The position numbers and the translations under genes were made by a program. Positions 39,026-48,119 of a stretch of 64,000 bases of DNA are shown here, one piece after another (the first letter of the stretch is position 1; each line of letters starts with the position of its first letter). The notes under the pieces were generated by a model. The model searched no databases. It was not told the DNA's origin and saw only the letters and a list, made by a program, of their open reading frames with translations. The DNA lies in assembly GCA_036563615.1 (NCBI GenBank), contig DATCMB010000023.1:1-64000 (forward strand), read 5' to 3'. The DNA is from Candidatus Binatia bacterium. Its GTDB lineage: Bacteria; Desulfobacterota; Binatia; UBA12015.

Positions 39026-40006
39026 ATGCGAAGCACGCGTACACGGCGAACGATCGTGGCCCTCGGCAGCATCGCGGCCCTCGGCATGGTCGGCGCGCTC
39101 CGGGTCGGGGCGGCGTCGGCGCAGACCCCGCCGGGACAGCCTTCGAGCGGTCCCGGCGGCAGCTCGTACCCGCACGCCGGCTACACGGTGGTCTCGAACG
39201 GCTCGGGCAACACGCAGTACTGGGTGTACCAGCCGGCGAGCCCGCAGCCGGCGTCGGCGCCGGTCGTGGTCTTCAACCACGGCTACGGCGCGATGGAGCC
39301 GACCTACTACCTCGCCTGGCTCGAGCACCTCGTGCGGCGCGGCAACATCGTCATCTACCCGCGCTACCAGGCGACGCTGCTCACACTGCCGCGCAACTAC
39401 ACCGGCAACGCGATCACCGCGGTGAAGAACGCGCTCGCCTGGCTGCAGGCGTCGCCGTCGCGCGTGCAGCCGCAGCTCTCGCGCTTCGCGATCGCGGGAC
39501 ACTCCTACGGAGGTGTCGTGACGATGAACATGGCGCACCGCTGGCAGTCGGCGGGGCTGCCGCAGCCGCGCGCGCTGCTCGCGGTCGCGCCGTGGCACGA
39601 CAACCTCGACACGCTCTCCGGCGTGCCGGCGTCGGTGCTCATGAACTGCGTCGTCGGCGACGAGGACGTCCTCGCCGCGGATGACGGTTGCGACCTCATC
39701 TGGAGCCGCACCGCGCACGTGCCGCTCGCGAACCGCGACTACGTGTGGATGTTCTCCGACACGCGCGGAACGCCCGACCTGGTCGCCGACCACACGTTCG
39801 CGACGACCGGCGGCGGCGGCGGGCGCGTCGTCGACGCGCTCGACTGGTACGGCACCTGGAAGATCCTCGACGGCCTCACCGATTGCGCGTTCTTCGGCAC
39901 CAACTGTGCGTACGGCTTGGGAGACACGCCGGAGCACCGCTTCATGGGGACGTGGAGCGACGGCGCGCCGGTCACCGAGCTCGCGATCCTCGACGCCGCG
40001 CCGTGA
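39026..40006 (+). CDS. Exported alpha/beta-hydrolase
   Basis: The ATG at 39026 follows AAGGAGG by 6 bases; the product is 326 residues with signal TIVALGSIAALGMVGAL...ASAQ. Key motifs are VVVFNHGYGAMEPTYYL (oxyanion region), nucleophile elbow AGHSYGG, DEDVL for the acid and DHTFATT for the catalytic His region. Two late Cys (CAFFGTNC) probably form a disulfide. The overall layout is that of dienelactone-hydrolase/PET-hydrolase-like secreted esterases, but the substrate cannot be assigned. Expression may be governed by the palindrome upstream. Confidence 0.8.
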   Translation: MRSTRTRRTIVALGSIAALGMVGALRVGAASAQTPPGQPSSGPGGSSYPHAGYTVVSNGSGNTQYWVYQPASPQPASAPVVVFNHGYGAMEPTYYLAWLEHLVRRGNIVIYPRYQATLLTLPRNYTGNAITAVKNALAWLQASPSRVQPQLSRFAIAGHSYGGVVTMNMAHRWQSAGLPQPRALLAVAPWHDNLDTLSGVPASVLMNCVVGDEDVLAADDGCDLIWSRTAHVPLANRDYVWMFSDTRGTPDLVADHTFATTGGGGGRVVDALDWYGTWKILDGLTDCAFFGTNCAYGLGDTPEHRFMGTWSDGAPVTELAILDAAP

Positions 40007-40042
40007 CCACGGCGTCGAGCACGTGACGAGCGCGTGACGCAC

Positions 40043-40074
40043 GGGCGCGCCCGAACCCCGTGTCGGGCGCGCCC
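40043..40074 (+). terminator. 12-bp hairpin after exported hydrolase
   Basis: GGGCGCGCCCGA (40043-40054) and TCGGGCGCGCCC (40063-40074) are perfect complements with an 8-base loop, 37 bases after the stop of the hydrolase. No T-run follows. Its loop and stem style matches the other T-less hairpins of the window. Confidence 0.6.
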
Positions 40075-40157
40075 ACGCCGTGCCATTCTGCTGGCGCGTT
40101 TCTTGGGTGCGGCGCACGCCGTCGCGCCCGCGACGGTCGCCAGGAGGGGGACGATCG

Positions 40158-42836
40158 ATGCACGGCAAGCTCACGACGCTCGCGCTCGCACTGCCATTTC
40201 TGCTCTCGACGGTCGCCCACGCGCAGCCCGCGCCGACGACGCCGAATCCGATCCTGTTCGTCACTCAGGTGCCGGTCGGCGGTTTCGCGTCGGTGACGAG
40301 CACGTTCGGCAACCACGTACCGAGTCTCGTCGCGGCGCCGCGCGGCGGCGACCTCGTCATTCGCTATGGCGACGGCACGCTGCGCTTCCTCACGCAGGAG
40401 GCGGGCTACGGCAGCGACGGCATGCAAGGGGCCAACGCGATCGCCGTGCGCGAGCCGTGCGTGCACTGGAGCGGCACCAAGGCGCTGTTCTCGATGGTGG
40501 TCGGCGCGCCGACGCGGCAGTACGAGGTGCGCTCGTACCGCTGGCAGATCTACGAGGTGACGGGCCTCGGCCGGAACGAGACCGCGAGCATCCGCCCGAT
40601 CGCCGGACAGCCGACCAACTTCAACAACGTCTCGCCGATCTACGCGACCGACGGCCGCATCCTCTTCACCTCCGACCGTCCGCCGAGCGGTGCCGCGCAC
40701 CACTACCCGCCGCGCGACGAGTACGAGTCGGCGCCGACGGTCGCCGGCATCTACGCGCTCGACGAGGCGACCGGCGAGCTCGAGCTCATCGAGCACGCGC
40801 CGAGCGGCGCGTTCGGGCTGTCGCTCGACAGCTTCGGCCGCGTGATCTTCACCAAGTGGGACCACCTGCAGCGCGACCAGCAGGCCGACTCGCCGTCGAC
40901 CGCGGCGACCTACGGCGCGATCACGTGGGCGAGTGAGGCGGCGGACGCGCCGGTCACGACCAGCATCGTCGGCGCCGAGGTCTTCCCCGAGCCGCGCAAC
41001 CAGAACGATCCGGCGTACTCGCCGGCGCTCGCGCGCCACCGCTTCAACCACTTCTTCCCCTGGGAGGTGAACGAGGACGGCACGGCGGAGGAGACGCTGA
41101 ACCACGTCGGCCGCCACGAGCTCGGCGGCAGCTACACCGACGGCAGCTTCGTCGACGATCCGAACCTGACCTACTACGTGCCCGAGCACCTGCACGCGAA
41201 CCGGCTGCGGCTGCGCGGCGACGGCGGGCTCTTCCACCTGCGCGAGGATCCGACGCGTCCGGGCGACTTCCTCGCCACCTACGCGCCGGAGTTCGGCACC
41301 GCGACCGGCGGCACGCTTCTGCGCTTGACGGGCGCGCCGTCGCTCAACGCGGCCGAGATGGTGCTGACCGCCGTGACGCCGACCAGCGACGACGCGGACG
41401 TCCCCGAGGAGACCGGCTACTTCCGCAACCCGCTGCCGCTCTCCGACGGCACGCTCATCGCCGTGCACACCGACGCCGACGGACAGCTCGAGAACCGCGG
41501 CAGCGGCACGTCCCCGAACTGGTCGTACGACTACCGGCTCAAGAAGCTCGTCAAGCAGGGCGAGCACTACGCGCCGGTCGCGAACCTGACGCCGGGCATC
41601 GTCAAGCAAGTGAGCTGGTGGTCGCCCGACGTGCTGGTCACGTACGACGGACCGCTCTGGGAGCTCGATCCGGTCGAGGTCGTGAGCCGTCCGGTGCCGC
41701 AGCCGCGGCGCTCGGTGCTGCCGGCGATCGAGGCGCAGGTGTTCGCCGAGGAGAACGTCGACCTGGACGCCTTCCGCGCCTGGCTGCGCGCCAACGAGCT
41801 CGCGCTCATCGTCAGCCGCAACGTCACGCAGCGCGACCGCGCCGACCGCCAGCAGCCGTTCAACCTGCGCGTGCCGGATGGAGTGTCGTCGATCGCCGCG
41901 AGCGGCACGGTGTACGACGTGAGCTACATGCAGATCTTCCAGGCCGACTACGTGCGCGGCTACGGCGGTGTGGATCAGCCGAGCCCGGGACGCCGTCCGC
42001 TCGCGCGGCCGATGCACGGCCCGCTCGTGTCGCAGGCGGAAGGCGCGCCCGAGGGCGCCGTCGAGATCGCGCCCGACGGCTCCGTCGCAGCGCTCGTGCC
42101 CGCGCGTCGCGCGCTGAGCTGGCAGCTCACCGACGACGACGGCACGGGCATCGTGCGCGAGCGCAACTGGCTCAGCTTCCAGGCCGGCGAGATCCGCGTC
42201 TGCTCGAGCTGCCACGGCATCAACCAGCTCAGCCAGACGGGTGATCCCGAGCCGACCAATCCGCCGCAGGCGCTACGTTTGCTCTTGACGGCATGGAAGC
42301 AGGGCACGGACGACCCGCCTGCGCCGACGCCCGCGCCGACCGCCACGCCGGCGGCGACGCCGGTCGCCGACCCCGAGGTGTGCACGATCCCGCTCGAGAA
42401 GCCCCGCATGCGTGCGCGCGCCGCGAGGGGTCAGCTCGTGATCGAGGGCACGGCGCTCGTGCCGAAGCCGTGGACGCGGCTCTCGCCGGCGACGAACGGC
42501 GTGCGCCTCGTCGTCGCCGGCGTGCTCGACGTCACCATCCCTGGCGGCGAAGGGTGGAAGACGAACCGCGCCGGCACGCGCTGGCGCTACAGCGATCCGA
42601 AGGGGCTGCGCGGCGCCGTGCGCGCGCTCGACGTCGCCGACCGCTCGGCGCGCGAGAACGGACGGCTCGCGATCAAGGCGCGCTTGCTCGGTGCGCCGGC
42701 CGTGCCCGCGGCGGGCGCGCACGACGTCACGATCGGCTTCGGCACCTCGGCCGAGTGCGCGACCGTGCACTTCGGCGACGCGGGGGCGCCGTCGCCGAGC
42801 TGCCGGGCGACGAAGGCGAACCTGCTCTGCCGCTGA
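40158..42836 (+). CDS. Exported beta-propeller protein with single haem c site (hydrazine-synthase-alpha-like layout)
   Basis: The ATG at 40158 follows GGAGG; the product is 892 residues with signal LALALPFLLSTVAHA. Most of it is a propeller of TolB/PD40 type (ATDGRILFTSDRPPSGA, HFFPWEVNEDGTAEE). A haem motif CSSCHGINQ lies near residue 686, directly after WQLTDDDGTGIVRERNWL. This order, propeller then one CxxCH, is seen in the hydrazine synthase alpha middle domain and related exported proteins of unknown role. A Pro-Thr linker and a separate C-terminal domain (GVRLVVAGVLDVTIPGG, ending LLCR) follow. It is likely periplasmic or secreted. Confidence 0.7.
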   Translation: MHGKLTTLALALPFLLSTVAHAQPAPTTPNPILFVTQVPVGGFASVTSTFGNHVPSLVAAPRGGDLVIRYGDGTLRFLTQEAGYGSDGMQGANAIAVREPCVHWSGTKALFSMVVGAPTRQYEVRSYRWQIYEVTGLGRNETASIRPIAGQPTNFNNVSPIYATDGRILFTSDRPPSGAAHHYPPRDEYESAPTVAGIYALDEATGELELIEHAPSGAFGLSLDSFGRVIFTKWDHLQRDQQADSPSTAATYGAITWASEAADAPVTTSIVGAEVFPEPRNQNDPAYSPALARHRFNHFFPWEVNEDGTAEETLNHVGRHELGGSYTDGSFVDDPNLTYYVPEHLHANRLRLRGDGGLFHLREDPTRPGDFLATYAPEFGTATGGTLLRLTGAPSLNAAEMVLTAVTPTSDDADVPEETGYFRNPLPLSDGTLIAVHTDADGQLENRGSGTSPNWSYDYRLKKLVKQGEHYAPVANLTPGIVKQVSWWSPDVLVTYDGPLWELDPVEVVSRPVPQPRRSVLPAIEAQVFAEENVDLDAFRAWLRANELALIVSRNVTQRDRADRQQPFNLRVPDGVSSIAASGTVYDVSYMQIFQADYVRGYGGVDQPSPGRRPLARPMHGPLVSQAEGAPEGAVEIAPDGSVAALVPARRALSWQLTDDDGTGIVRERNWLSFQAGEIRVCSSCHGINQLSQTGDPEPTNPPQALRLLLTAWKQGTDDPPAPTPAPTATPAATPVADPEVCTIPLEKPRMRARAARGQLVIEGTALVPKPWTRLSPATNGVRLVVAGVLDVTIPGGEGWKTNRAGTRWRYSDPKGLRGAVRALDVADRSARENGRLAIKARLLGAPAVPAAGAHDVTIGFGTSAECATVHFGDAGAPSPSCRATKANLLCR

Positions 42837-42895
42837 TCGCGTCCGGGCTGTTTCGTCGGTGCGTGGTTCGAGTACGCTCGAAGCGGAGGGGAGCC

Positions 42896-44095
42896 ATGCA
42901 CCGACGAGCGACACGGGCACGCGGAGGACACGGATACGGAGCGCGGGCGGCGCTTGCCGCGCTGCCGCTCGTGCTCCTGCTGGCGAGCGAGCGCGCGAGC
43001 GCGGTCGAGCCATCTGGGATGCCGCCGCGGGTGACGGGCTACGAGCTCACGCTGGTGGCGCGCGGCATCGATCAGCCGTGGTCGATCGCCTGGTTGCCCG
43101 ACGGGCGCGCGCTCGTCACCGCGAAGAAGGGCGCGCTCTACGTCCTCGAGGGCGACCGCTTCCGCGAGATCGAGCTCGAGGGCCTGCCGCCGGTGATGAG
43201 CGAGGGGCAGGGCGGGCTGATGGACGTCGCGCCGCACCCGAAGGACACGGGTCCGACGCCGCGCATCTACTTGACGATGTCGACCGGCACGGCGAACGCC
43301 AACCGCACGATCCTCGTGCGCGGCGTCCTCGACGGCAATCGGCTGCGCGACATCGAGACGCTCTTCGAGGTCGAGCCGGTGAAGAGCGGAGGACAGCACT
43401 TCGGCTCGCGGCTCCTCTGGCTGCCCGACGGCACGCTGCTGATGAGCGTCGGCGACGGCGGCAACCCGCCGCTCGAGATCGGCGGCGCGCTCTCTCGCGA
43501 GCAGGCGCAGCGCCTCGACAGCCATCTGGGGAAGATCCTGCGCTTGACGGAGGACGGCAAGCCGGCGCTCGGCAACCCGTTCGCCGACAAACCGGGCGCG
43601 AAGCCCGAGATCTGGACCTACGGCCACCGCAACATCCAGGGGCTCGCGCGCGATCCCGCGACGGGCCGCGTCTGGGCGAGCGAGCACGGACCGCGGGGCG
43701 GCGACGAGATCAACCTGATCGAGGGCGGCAAGAACTACGGCTGGCCGCTCCAGAGCTTCGGCCGCGACTACCGCACGAACGAGCCGGTCGGCCAGCCCTC
43801 GGTGCCCGGCATGGTCGACCCGGTTGTGGCCTGGGTGCCGTCGCCGGCGCCGTCCGGGCTCGCGGTGTACAGCGGCGACCGCTACCCGGGCTGGCGCGGC
43901 AGCCTGCTGAGCGGCGGCCTCGTCAGCAAGGACGTGCGCCGCGTCGAGCTCGACGCGCAGGGCAACGCCGTCGGGCAGGAGAGCATCCTGGTCGGCGACC
44001 GCGTGCGCGACGTCCGTCAGGGGCCGGACGGCTTCGTCTACGTCCTCACCGACGAGGACGACGGGCGCTTGCTCCGTATCGAGCCGCGGCGCTGA
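42896..44095 (+). CDS. PQQ-dependent aldose sugar dehydrogenase
   Basis: The ATG at 42896 follows GGAGGGG; the product is 399 residues with a signal peptide ending ASA. It shows the six-bladed GDH-B/Asd propeller: QPWSIAWLPDGRALVTAKKG, QGGLMDVAPHP, GGQHFGSRLLWLPDG, SVGDGG, YGHRNIQGLARDP, SEHGPRGGDEINLIEGGKNYGWP. These include the PQQ and calcium site residues of soluble glucose dehydrogenase and YliI. It oxidises aldoses in the periplasm and would need an electron acceptor such as a c-type cytochrome. No PQQ biosynthesis gene is in the window. Confidence 0.92.
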   Translation: MHRRATRARGGHGYGARAALAALPLVLLLASERASAVEPSGMPPRVTGYELTLVARGIDQPWSIAWLPDGRALVTAKKGALYVLEGDRFREIELEGLPPVMSEGQGGLMDVAPHPKDTGPTPRIYLTMSTGTANANRTILVRGVLDGNRLRDIETLFEVEPVKSGGQHFGSRLLWLPDGTLLMSVGDGGNPPLEIGGALSREQAQRLDSHLGKILRLTEDGKPALGNPFADKPGAKPEIWTYGHRNIQGLARDPATGRVWASEHGPRGGDEINLIEGGKNYGWPLQSFGRDYRTNEPVGQPSVPGMVDPVVAWVPSPAPSGLAVYSGDRYPGWRGSLLSGGLVSKDVRRVELDAQGNAVGQESILVGDRVRDVRQGPDGFVYVLTDEDDGRLLRIEPRR

Positions 44096-44182
44096 GCGGA
44101 AGCGCGCGCCCGCCGCGAGGGCGCGCTCGACCCGACGCGGCGGCGACGCTGCGGACGCCGACGCTGCGAGCGCTGCAAACGC

Positions 44183-44222
44183 GACGGCCCGGCCCGCGCA
44201 CGAGGCGTCGGGCCGGGCCGTC
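44183..44222. terminator. 14-bp hairpin between convergent genes
   Basis: GACGGCCCGGCCCG (44183-44196) and CGGGCCGGGCCGTC (44209-44222) are perfect complements around a 12-base loop. It lies between the stop of the PQQ dehydrogenase (plus) and the stop of the beta-helix protein (minus). Confidence 0.65.
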
Positions 44223-44261
44223 GAGGATCACGCCGTCAAACCATTTAGACGGCGGGTTGGA

Positions 44262-46223
44262 TCACCGGCGGCAGGTCAGCCGGTTGCCCTTCGGGTTGAA
44301 GCGGCAGTCGGCCGGGGCGTACGCGCTCTCGCCGCACAGCCCCGCGGCGGCCGCCGTCTCGTCGCCGAGCGTGACGATCGCCTGCACCGGCACGTCGGCG
44401 CCGGTCACCGCGTAGGTGCTCTTCTTGCCCTTGACCAGCACCTTCACGCGGCGCGGCGTCTTCGGGCTGTTCTTGTCGTTGATCACGACCTGGTGGATGC
44501 CGCCCGCGGCCGCTCCGCTGCGGTCGTTGAAGCGGATCGCCTTGCCGTTGCCCGAGCGCTTCCAGCCCACCTTGGTCGCCTTGTCGTAGGCGCCCGGCGG
44601 GATCGTGACGTCGAGGCGCGGCGTGCCGTCCTGCGCGAGCAGCACGATGCGCGCGCCCTGCAGGTCGGGCTGGACCTCCGCGAACGTCTTGCCGACGGGC
44701 AGCGTGAAGGACGCGCTGATCGTCAGACCGTCGTTGCCCGGGGTCGCGTCGGTGTTGATCTTGGTCAGCACGACGCGCGACTTCGGCTTGGTCTCGAACA
44801 CGCCGCCGCCGATGCACGCACTCGGGTCGTCGGGGATGAAGCAGGTGCCGGGCTCGGCGTCGGCGCCCGTGGTGAGCCACGGCTCGTAGTCGACGACGCC
44901 CGCGCCGGCCGGACCGCCGCTCGCGCCGATCGCCGCGCCGGTGCCCGACGGATTGGTCGCCACGGTCGGGCCGCTCGCCGCGCCGTACCAGTTGTTCGTG
45001 GCGTCGAAGGGCGTCGTGCCCCACCAGTCGATCGCGAACGTGCCGATGTTCGTGAAGCTGTTCTCGTTCAGCGCGATCCCGGTCGCGACCTGACCGCCGG
45101 TGCCCTCGCGCGCTTGCACCGCGGTGTCGACGCCATCAATTTCGTTATTGACGATGGTCGGGCTGCTGACCAGGCCGCTCAGGCGGATGCCGATCGAGCC
45201 GGGCGCTCCCGGACCGCTGATCTGGTTGCACGAGACCACGGCGTTGATGATCTCGCCGTTGGTGCCCGGCGCGGCGGAGCCGTTGGTCAGCGCGATGGCG
45301 CGGCGGTAGTCGACGACGTTGGTGATCGTGTTGCCCGTGATCTCGACGTTGCTGAACGTGCCGAGCGTCCCGCCGAAGGCACCGTAGAACTGGATGCCGG
45401 TGCTCGCGTTGGCCTCGGTGTACGGTCCCGGGTCGTTGCCCAGGTTGATCACGTTGTTGCTCACGCGCTGGAGCGAGGTGATCGGCAGGTTGCCGTAGGC
45501 CATGTTGAAGTACGCCGACACGCCCGCCGCAGCGACGCCGCGATCGAACGTGTTGTAGCTCACGTCCGTCGGGCCGGGGTGGTTCTCGATCAGGATCGGA
45601 TTCGAGCCCGTGTTGCGCAGGATGTTGTGCTGGATGATCAGCGTCTCGACGGCCGCCGGACCGTTCGCGTAGATGCCGTAGTCCTGGTTCTTCGTCGGGT
45701 CGTTCGTGCCTTCGATGATGTTGTTGGTGATCGTGTAGGTCACCGGCTGGTTCGCCTTGACGCTGAAGCCGAAGCGGACGCCGTTCGGATTCGCGCCCAC
45801 GGCGGCTGGATTGCGCACCGTGAAGCCGTCGACCTTGACGTCGCCGGTGTTGGTGCGGATGCGGATCGTGCCGCCGTCGGTGAGGCCCGTGCCGCCGCCG
45901 CCGTCGATGATCGTGCTCTCCGCGCCCGAGCCCTGCAGGGTGATCGCCTTGGTGATGTTGATCTGCGGCTCGTTGTAGACGCCGGGGCAGACGAAGATCG
46001 TGTCACCGTCGGACGCCGCGGCGTGCGCGGCGTTGATCGTGCTGAACGTGGGATCCGTGCCGTCGCAGCCGTCGGTGGCGGCGTCGTAGGTGCCGTCGGC
46101 GTCGACCACGATGGTCGCGGCGCTGGCTGCGGTCGGCAGCAGGAGCGCCGCGCACAGCAGGCCGAGGCGAAGCGTCCCGCTACGCCGGACGGGGCGAACG
46201 CAAGACGAGGGTAGGCGGTTCAT
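44262..46223 (-). CDS. Exported right-handed parallel beta-helix protein
   Basis: The 653-residue protein starts at ATG 46223 after AAAGGAG and has a signal ending ASAATIVVDADG. Residues about 50-440 are beta-helix coils (GDTIFVCPGVYNE, ITLQGSGAESTIIDGGGG, YTITNNIIEG, VEITGNTITNV, PTIVNNEIDG), as in pectate-lyase-like and NosD-type proteins. The NNWYGAASGP motif is typical of such exported proteins. A C-terminal module follows (about 475-653; GARIVLL, DVTIPPG, ending LTCRR) that matches the end of the propeller protein at 40158. Polysaccharide binding or cleavage is possible; no catalytic set is obvious. Confidence 0.8.
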   Translation of the reverse strand: MNRLPSSCVRPVRRSGTLRLGLLCAALLLPTAASAATIVVDADGTYDAATDGCDGTDPTFSTINAAHAAASDGDTIFVCPGVYNEPQINITKAITLQGSGAESTIIDGGGGTGLTDGGTIRIRTNTGDVKVDGFTVRNPAAVGANPNGVRFGFSVKANQPVTYTITNNIIEGTNDPTKNQDYGIYANGPAAVETLIIQHNILRNTGSNPILIENHPGPTDVSYNTFDRGVAAAGVSAYFNMAYGNLPITSLQRVSNNVINLGNDPGPYTEANASTGIQFYGAFGGTLGTFSNVEITGNTITNVVDYRRAIALTNGSAAPGTNGEIINAVVSCNQISGPGAPGSIGIRLSGLVSSPTIVNNEIDGVDTAVQAREGTGGQVATGIALNENSFTNIGTFAIDWWGTTPFDATNNWYGAASGPTVATNPSGTGAAIGASGGPAGAGVVDYEPWLTTGADAEPGTCFIPDDPSACIGGGVFETKPKSRVVLTKINTDATPGNDGLTISASFTLPVGKTFAEVQPDLQGARIVLLAQDGTPRLDVTIPPGAYDKATKVGWKRSGNGKAIRFNDRSGAAAGGIHQVVINDKNSPKTPRRVKVLVKGKKSTYAVTGADVPVQAIVTLGDETAAAAGLCGESAYAPADCRFNPKGNRLTCRR

Positions 46224-46373
46224 GGAGCTCCTTTCGCGGGTTTTGAGGCCGTAGGGCGGGGTGAATCGGAGATCGGTCTCTACCGCCTTGGTTCAGGCCT
46301 ACGCAAGAGTCAAAAAATTCGCCGCAGCGTTCGCGGTGTGGCGCGCTTGCAGTCGACGTGCAAAGTGGCCCGC

Positions 46374-47981
46374 ATGAGCTTCGATCTCGTTCTCGCAGGC
46401 GGCACGATCGTCGACGGCACGGGTGGCGAGCCCTTCGTCGGCGCGGTGGGCGTCAAGGACGGACGCATCGCCGCGGTCGGCGACCTCGCGGGCGCGGAGG
46501 CCGCGCGCACGATCGACTGCGCGGGCCGCGTGGTCGCGCCCGGGTTCATCGACATGCACTCGCACAGCGACTGGGTACTGCCGCAGCCCGATCACGGCGA
46601 GGTGCTGGCGCCGCTCCTCGAGCAGGGCATCACCACGATCGTCGCCGGCAACTGCGGCTGCTCCCCGGCGCCACTCGAGGGCCGCAACCAGAGCCTCGTG
46701 CCCTCGATCGGCCGCATGCTGCACGACCGCGACCTCGACTACGGCTGGTCGAGCATGGCGAGCTATCTCGACGCGCTCGAGCAGCGCGGGCTCGCGCTGA
46801 ACGTCGCGCAGCTCGTCGGCCACGGCACGGTGCGCGCCGCGGTGAAGGGCGGCGACGGCTCGCCCGCGACGCCCGAGGAGCTCGCGCGCATGGCGGACAT
46901 CGTGCGCCGCGCGCTCGACGAGGGCGCGATCGGGCTCTCGACCGGTCTCGGCTACGCGCCGGGCGTGTTCGCCGACACCGACGAGCTGGTCGCGGTGAGC
47001 GCGCCCTTGAAGGAGCGAGGCGGCGTCTACACCTCGCACGCGCGCAGCTACATCGCGCTCGGCTTCCTCCAGCACCCCGACCGTCCGCCCAGCAACTTGA
47101 CGGCGCTCGACGAGACGGCCGCGATCTGGCGCGCGCACGGCGTCAAGGTGCAGCACTCGCACCTGATCTTCGTCGGCGACACCACGTGGCCCACGACGGA
47201 TCGCGTCCTCGAGCACCTCGACGCGCTGATCGACGAGGGCGTCGACATCGCCTGCGACGCGTTCCCGTACGTCGGCGGCAACACGACGCTGGTCGTGTTC
47301 CTGCCGCCCTGGGCATTGGAGGACATCCAGAAGTCGGTGACCGATCCCGAGTCGCGCGAGCGGCTGGTGAGCGGCCTCGACTTCGTCCTGCCCGCGCTCG
47401 GCATGCGCTGGGAGGACACGCAGATCCTCTGGGTCCCCAAGCGCGACCGCGCGCACTACGAGGGTCTGACGATCGCGGAGATCGCGCGCGACCGCGGCAC
47501 GCCGCCGGCGGTGACGTATCTGGACTTGATCGCCGAGCTCGGCAGCCAGACGCGGATCATGAACTGGAACTACTCCGGCCGCGAAGCCGAGGAGACGAGC
47601 CTGCGCAAGGTGATGGCGCACCGCGCGTGCTGCTTCGAGACCGACACGATCCTCACCGGCAACGGCGTCGACAACCCCGCGTCGTACGGGACGTTCCCGC
47701 GGGTGCTCGGGCGCTACGTGCGCGAGCTCGGGCTGCTGTCGCTCCCGGAGGCCGTGCGGCGCATGACCGGGTTCAATGCGGAGCGCATGAACCTGCGCGA
47801 TCGCGGGCGGATCGAGCGCGGGCTCGCGGCGGATCTGGTGGTGTTCGACCCGGCGACGGTGGCGGATGCGTGGCGCGAGAAGCCGGTGGGGATCGAGGTG
47901 GTGGTGCTGAACGGGCGCGTGGTCGTGGAGGAGGGGAGGTTCGATCGGAAGGCGCGCGCGGGGGGGGTGTTGAGGGGGTAG
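46374..47981 (+). CDS. D-aminoacylase-family amidohydrolase
   Basis: The ATG at 46374 gives 535 residues; the frame is open to a GTG at 46338. The N-terminal beta-sandwich and FIDMHSHSDW (metal His pair) are followed by GNCGCSPAP, the Cys-containing metal motif of D-aminoacylases. Further His are in GVYTSHAR and QHSHLIF, and the Asp comes late. The family deacylates N-acyl-D-amino acids or related amides. The second CGC is usually CGF in characterised enzymes. The 3' end is followed by an AT-richer stretch that begins the accessory block. Confidence 0.88.
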   Translation: MSFDLVLAGGTIVDGTGGEPFVGAVGVKDGRIAAVGDLAGAEAARTIDCAGRVVAPGFIDMHSHSDWVLPQPDHGEVLAPLLEQGITTIVAGNCGCSPAPLEGRNQSLVPSIGRMLHDRDLDYGWSSMASYLDALEQRGLALNVAQLVGHGTVRAAVKGGDGSPATPEELARMADIVRRALDEGAIGLSTGLGYAPGVFADTDELVAVSAPLKERGGVYTSHARSYIALGFLQHPDRPPSNLTALDETAAIWRAHGVKVQHSHLIFVGDTTWPTTDRVLEHLDALIDEGVDIACDAFPYVGGNTTLVVFLPPWALEDIQKSVTDPESRERLVSGLDFVLPALGMRWEDTQILWVPKRDRAHYEGLTIAEIARDRGTPPAVTYLDLIAELGSQTRIMNWNYSGREAEETSLRKVMAHRACCFETDTILTGNGVDNPASYGTFPRVLGRYVRELGLLSLPEAVRRMTGFNAERMNLRDRGRIERGLAADLVVFDPATVADAWREKPVGIEVVVLNGRVVVEEGRFDRKARAGGVLRG

Positions 47982-48041
47982 GGTTCCGAACGACGCCACG
48001 TACGCGCCGGTGCGCGGAGAGTCCTGGCAACTGCGTTATTG

Positions 48042-48095
48042 AACGTTGCGTTGCGCATGGCGCGGAAAGCGCGCCATGATAAACGCAACGTTTAT
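48042..48095. promoter_or_regulatory. Large palindromic element before fic, candidate autoregulatory operator
   Basis: The outer arms AACGTTGCGTT (48042-48052) and AACGCAACGTT (48082-48092) and the inner arms CATGGCGCG (48056-48064) and CGCGCCATG (48070-48078) are all perfect complements. They are separated by 3-base bulges and a GAAAG loop. Within it, ATAAACG-CAA-CGTTTAT (48079-48095) is a compact operator-like palindrome 24 bases before the fic ATG. It may be a DNA operator for the Fic protein's own winged helix or an RNA hairpin. Confidence 0.55.
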
Positions 48096-48119
48096 TATGG
48101 TGCCTGAGCCCCACCCGTC

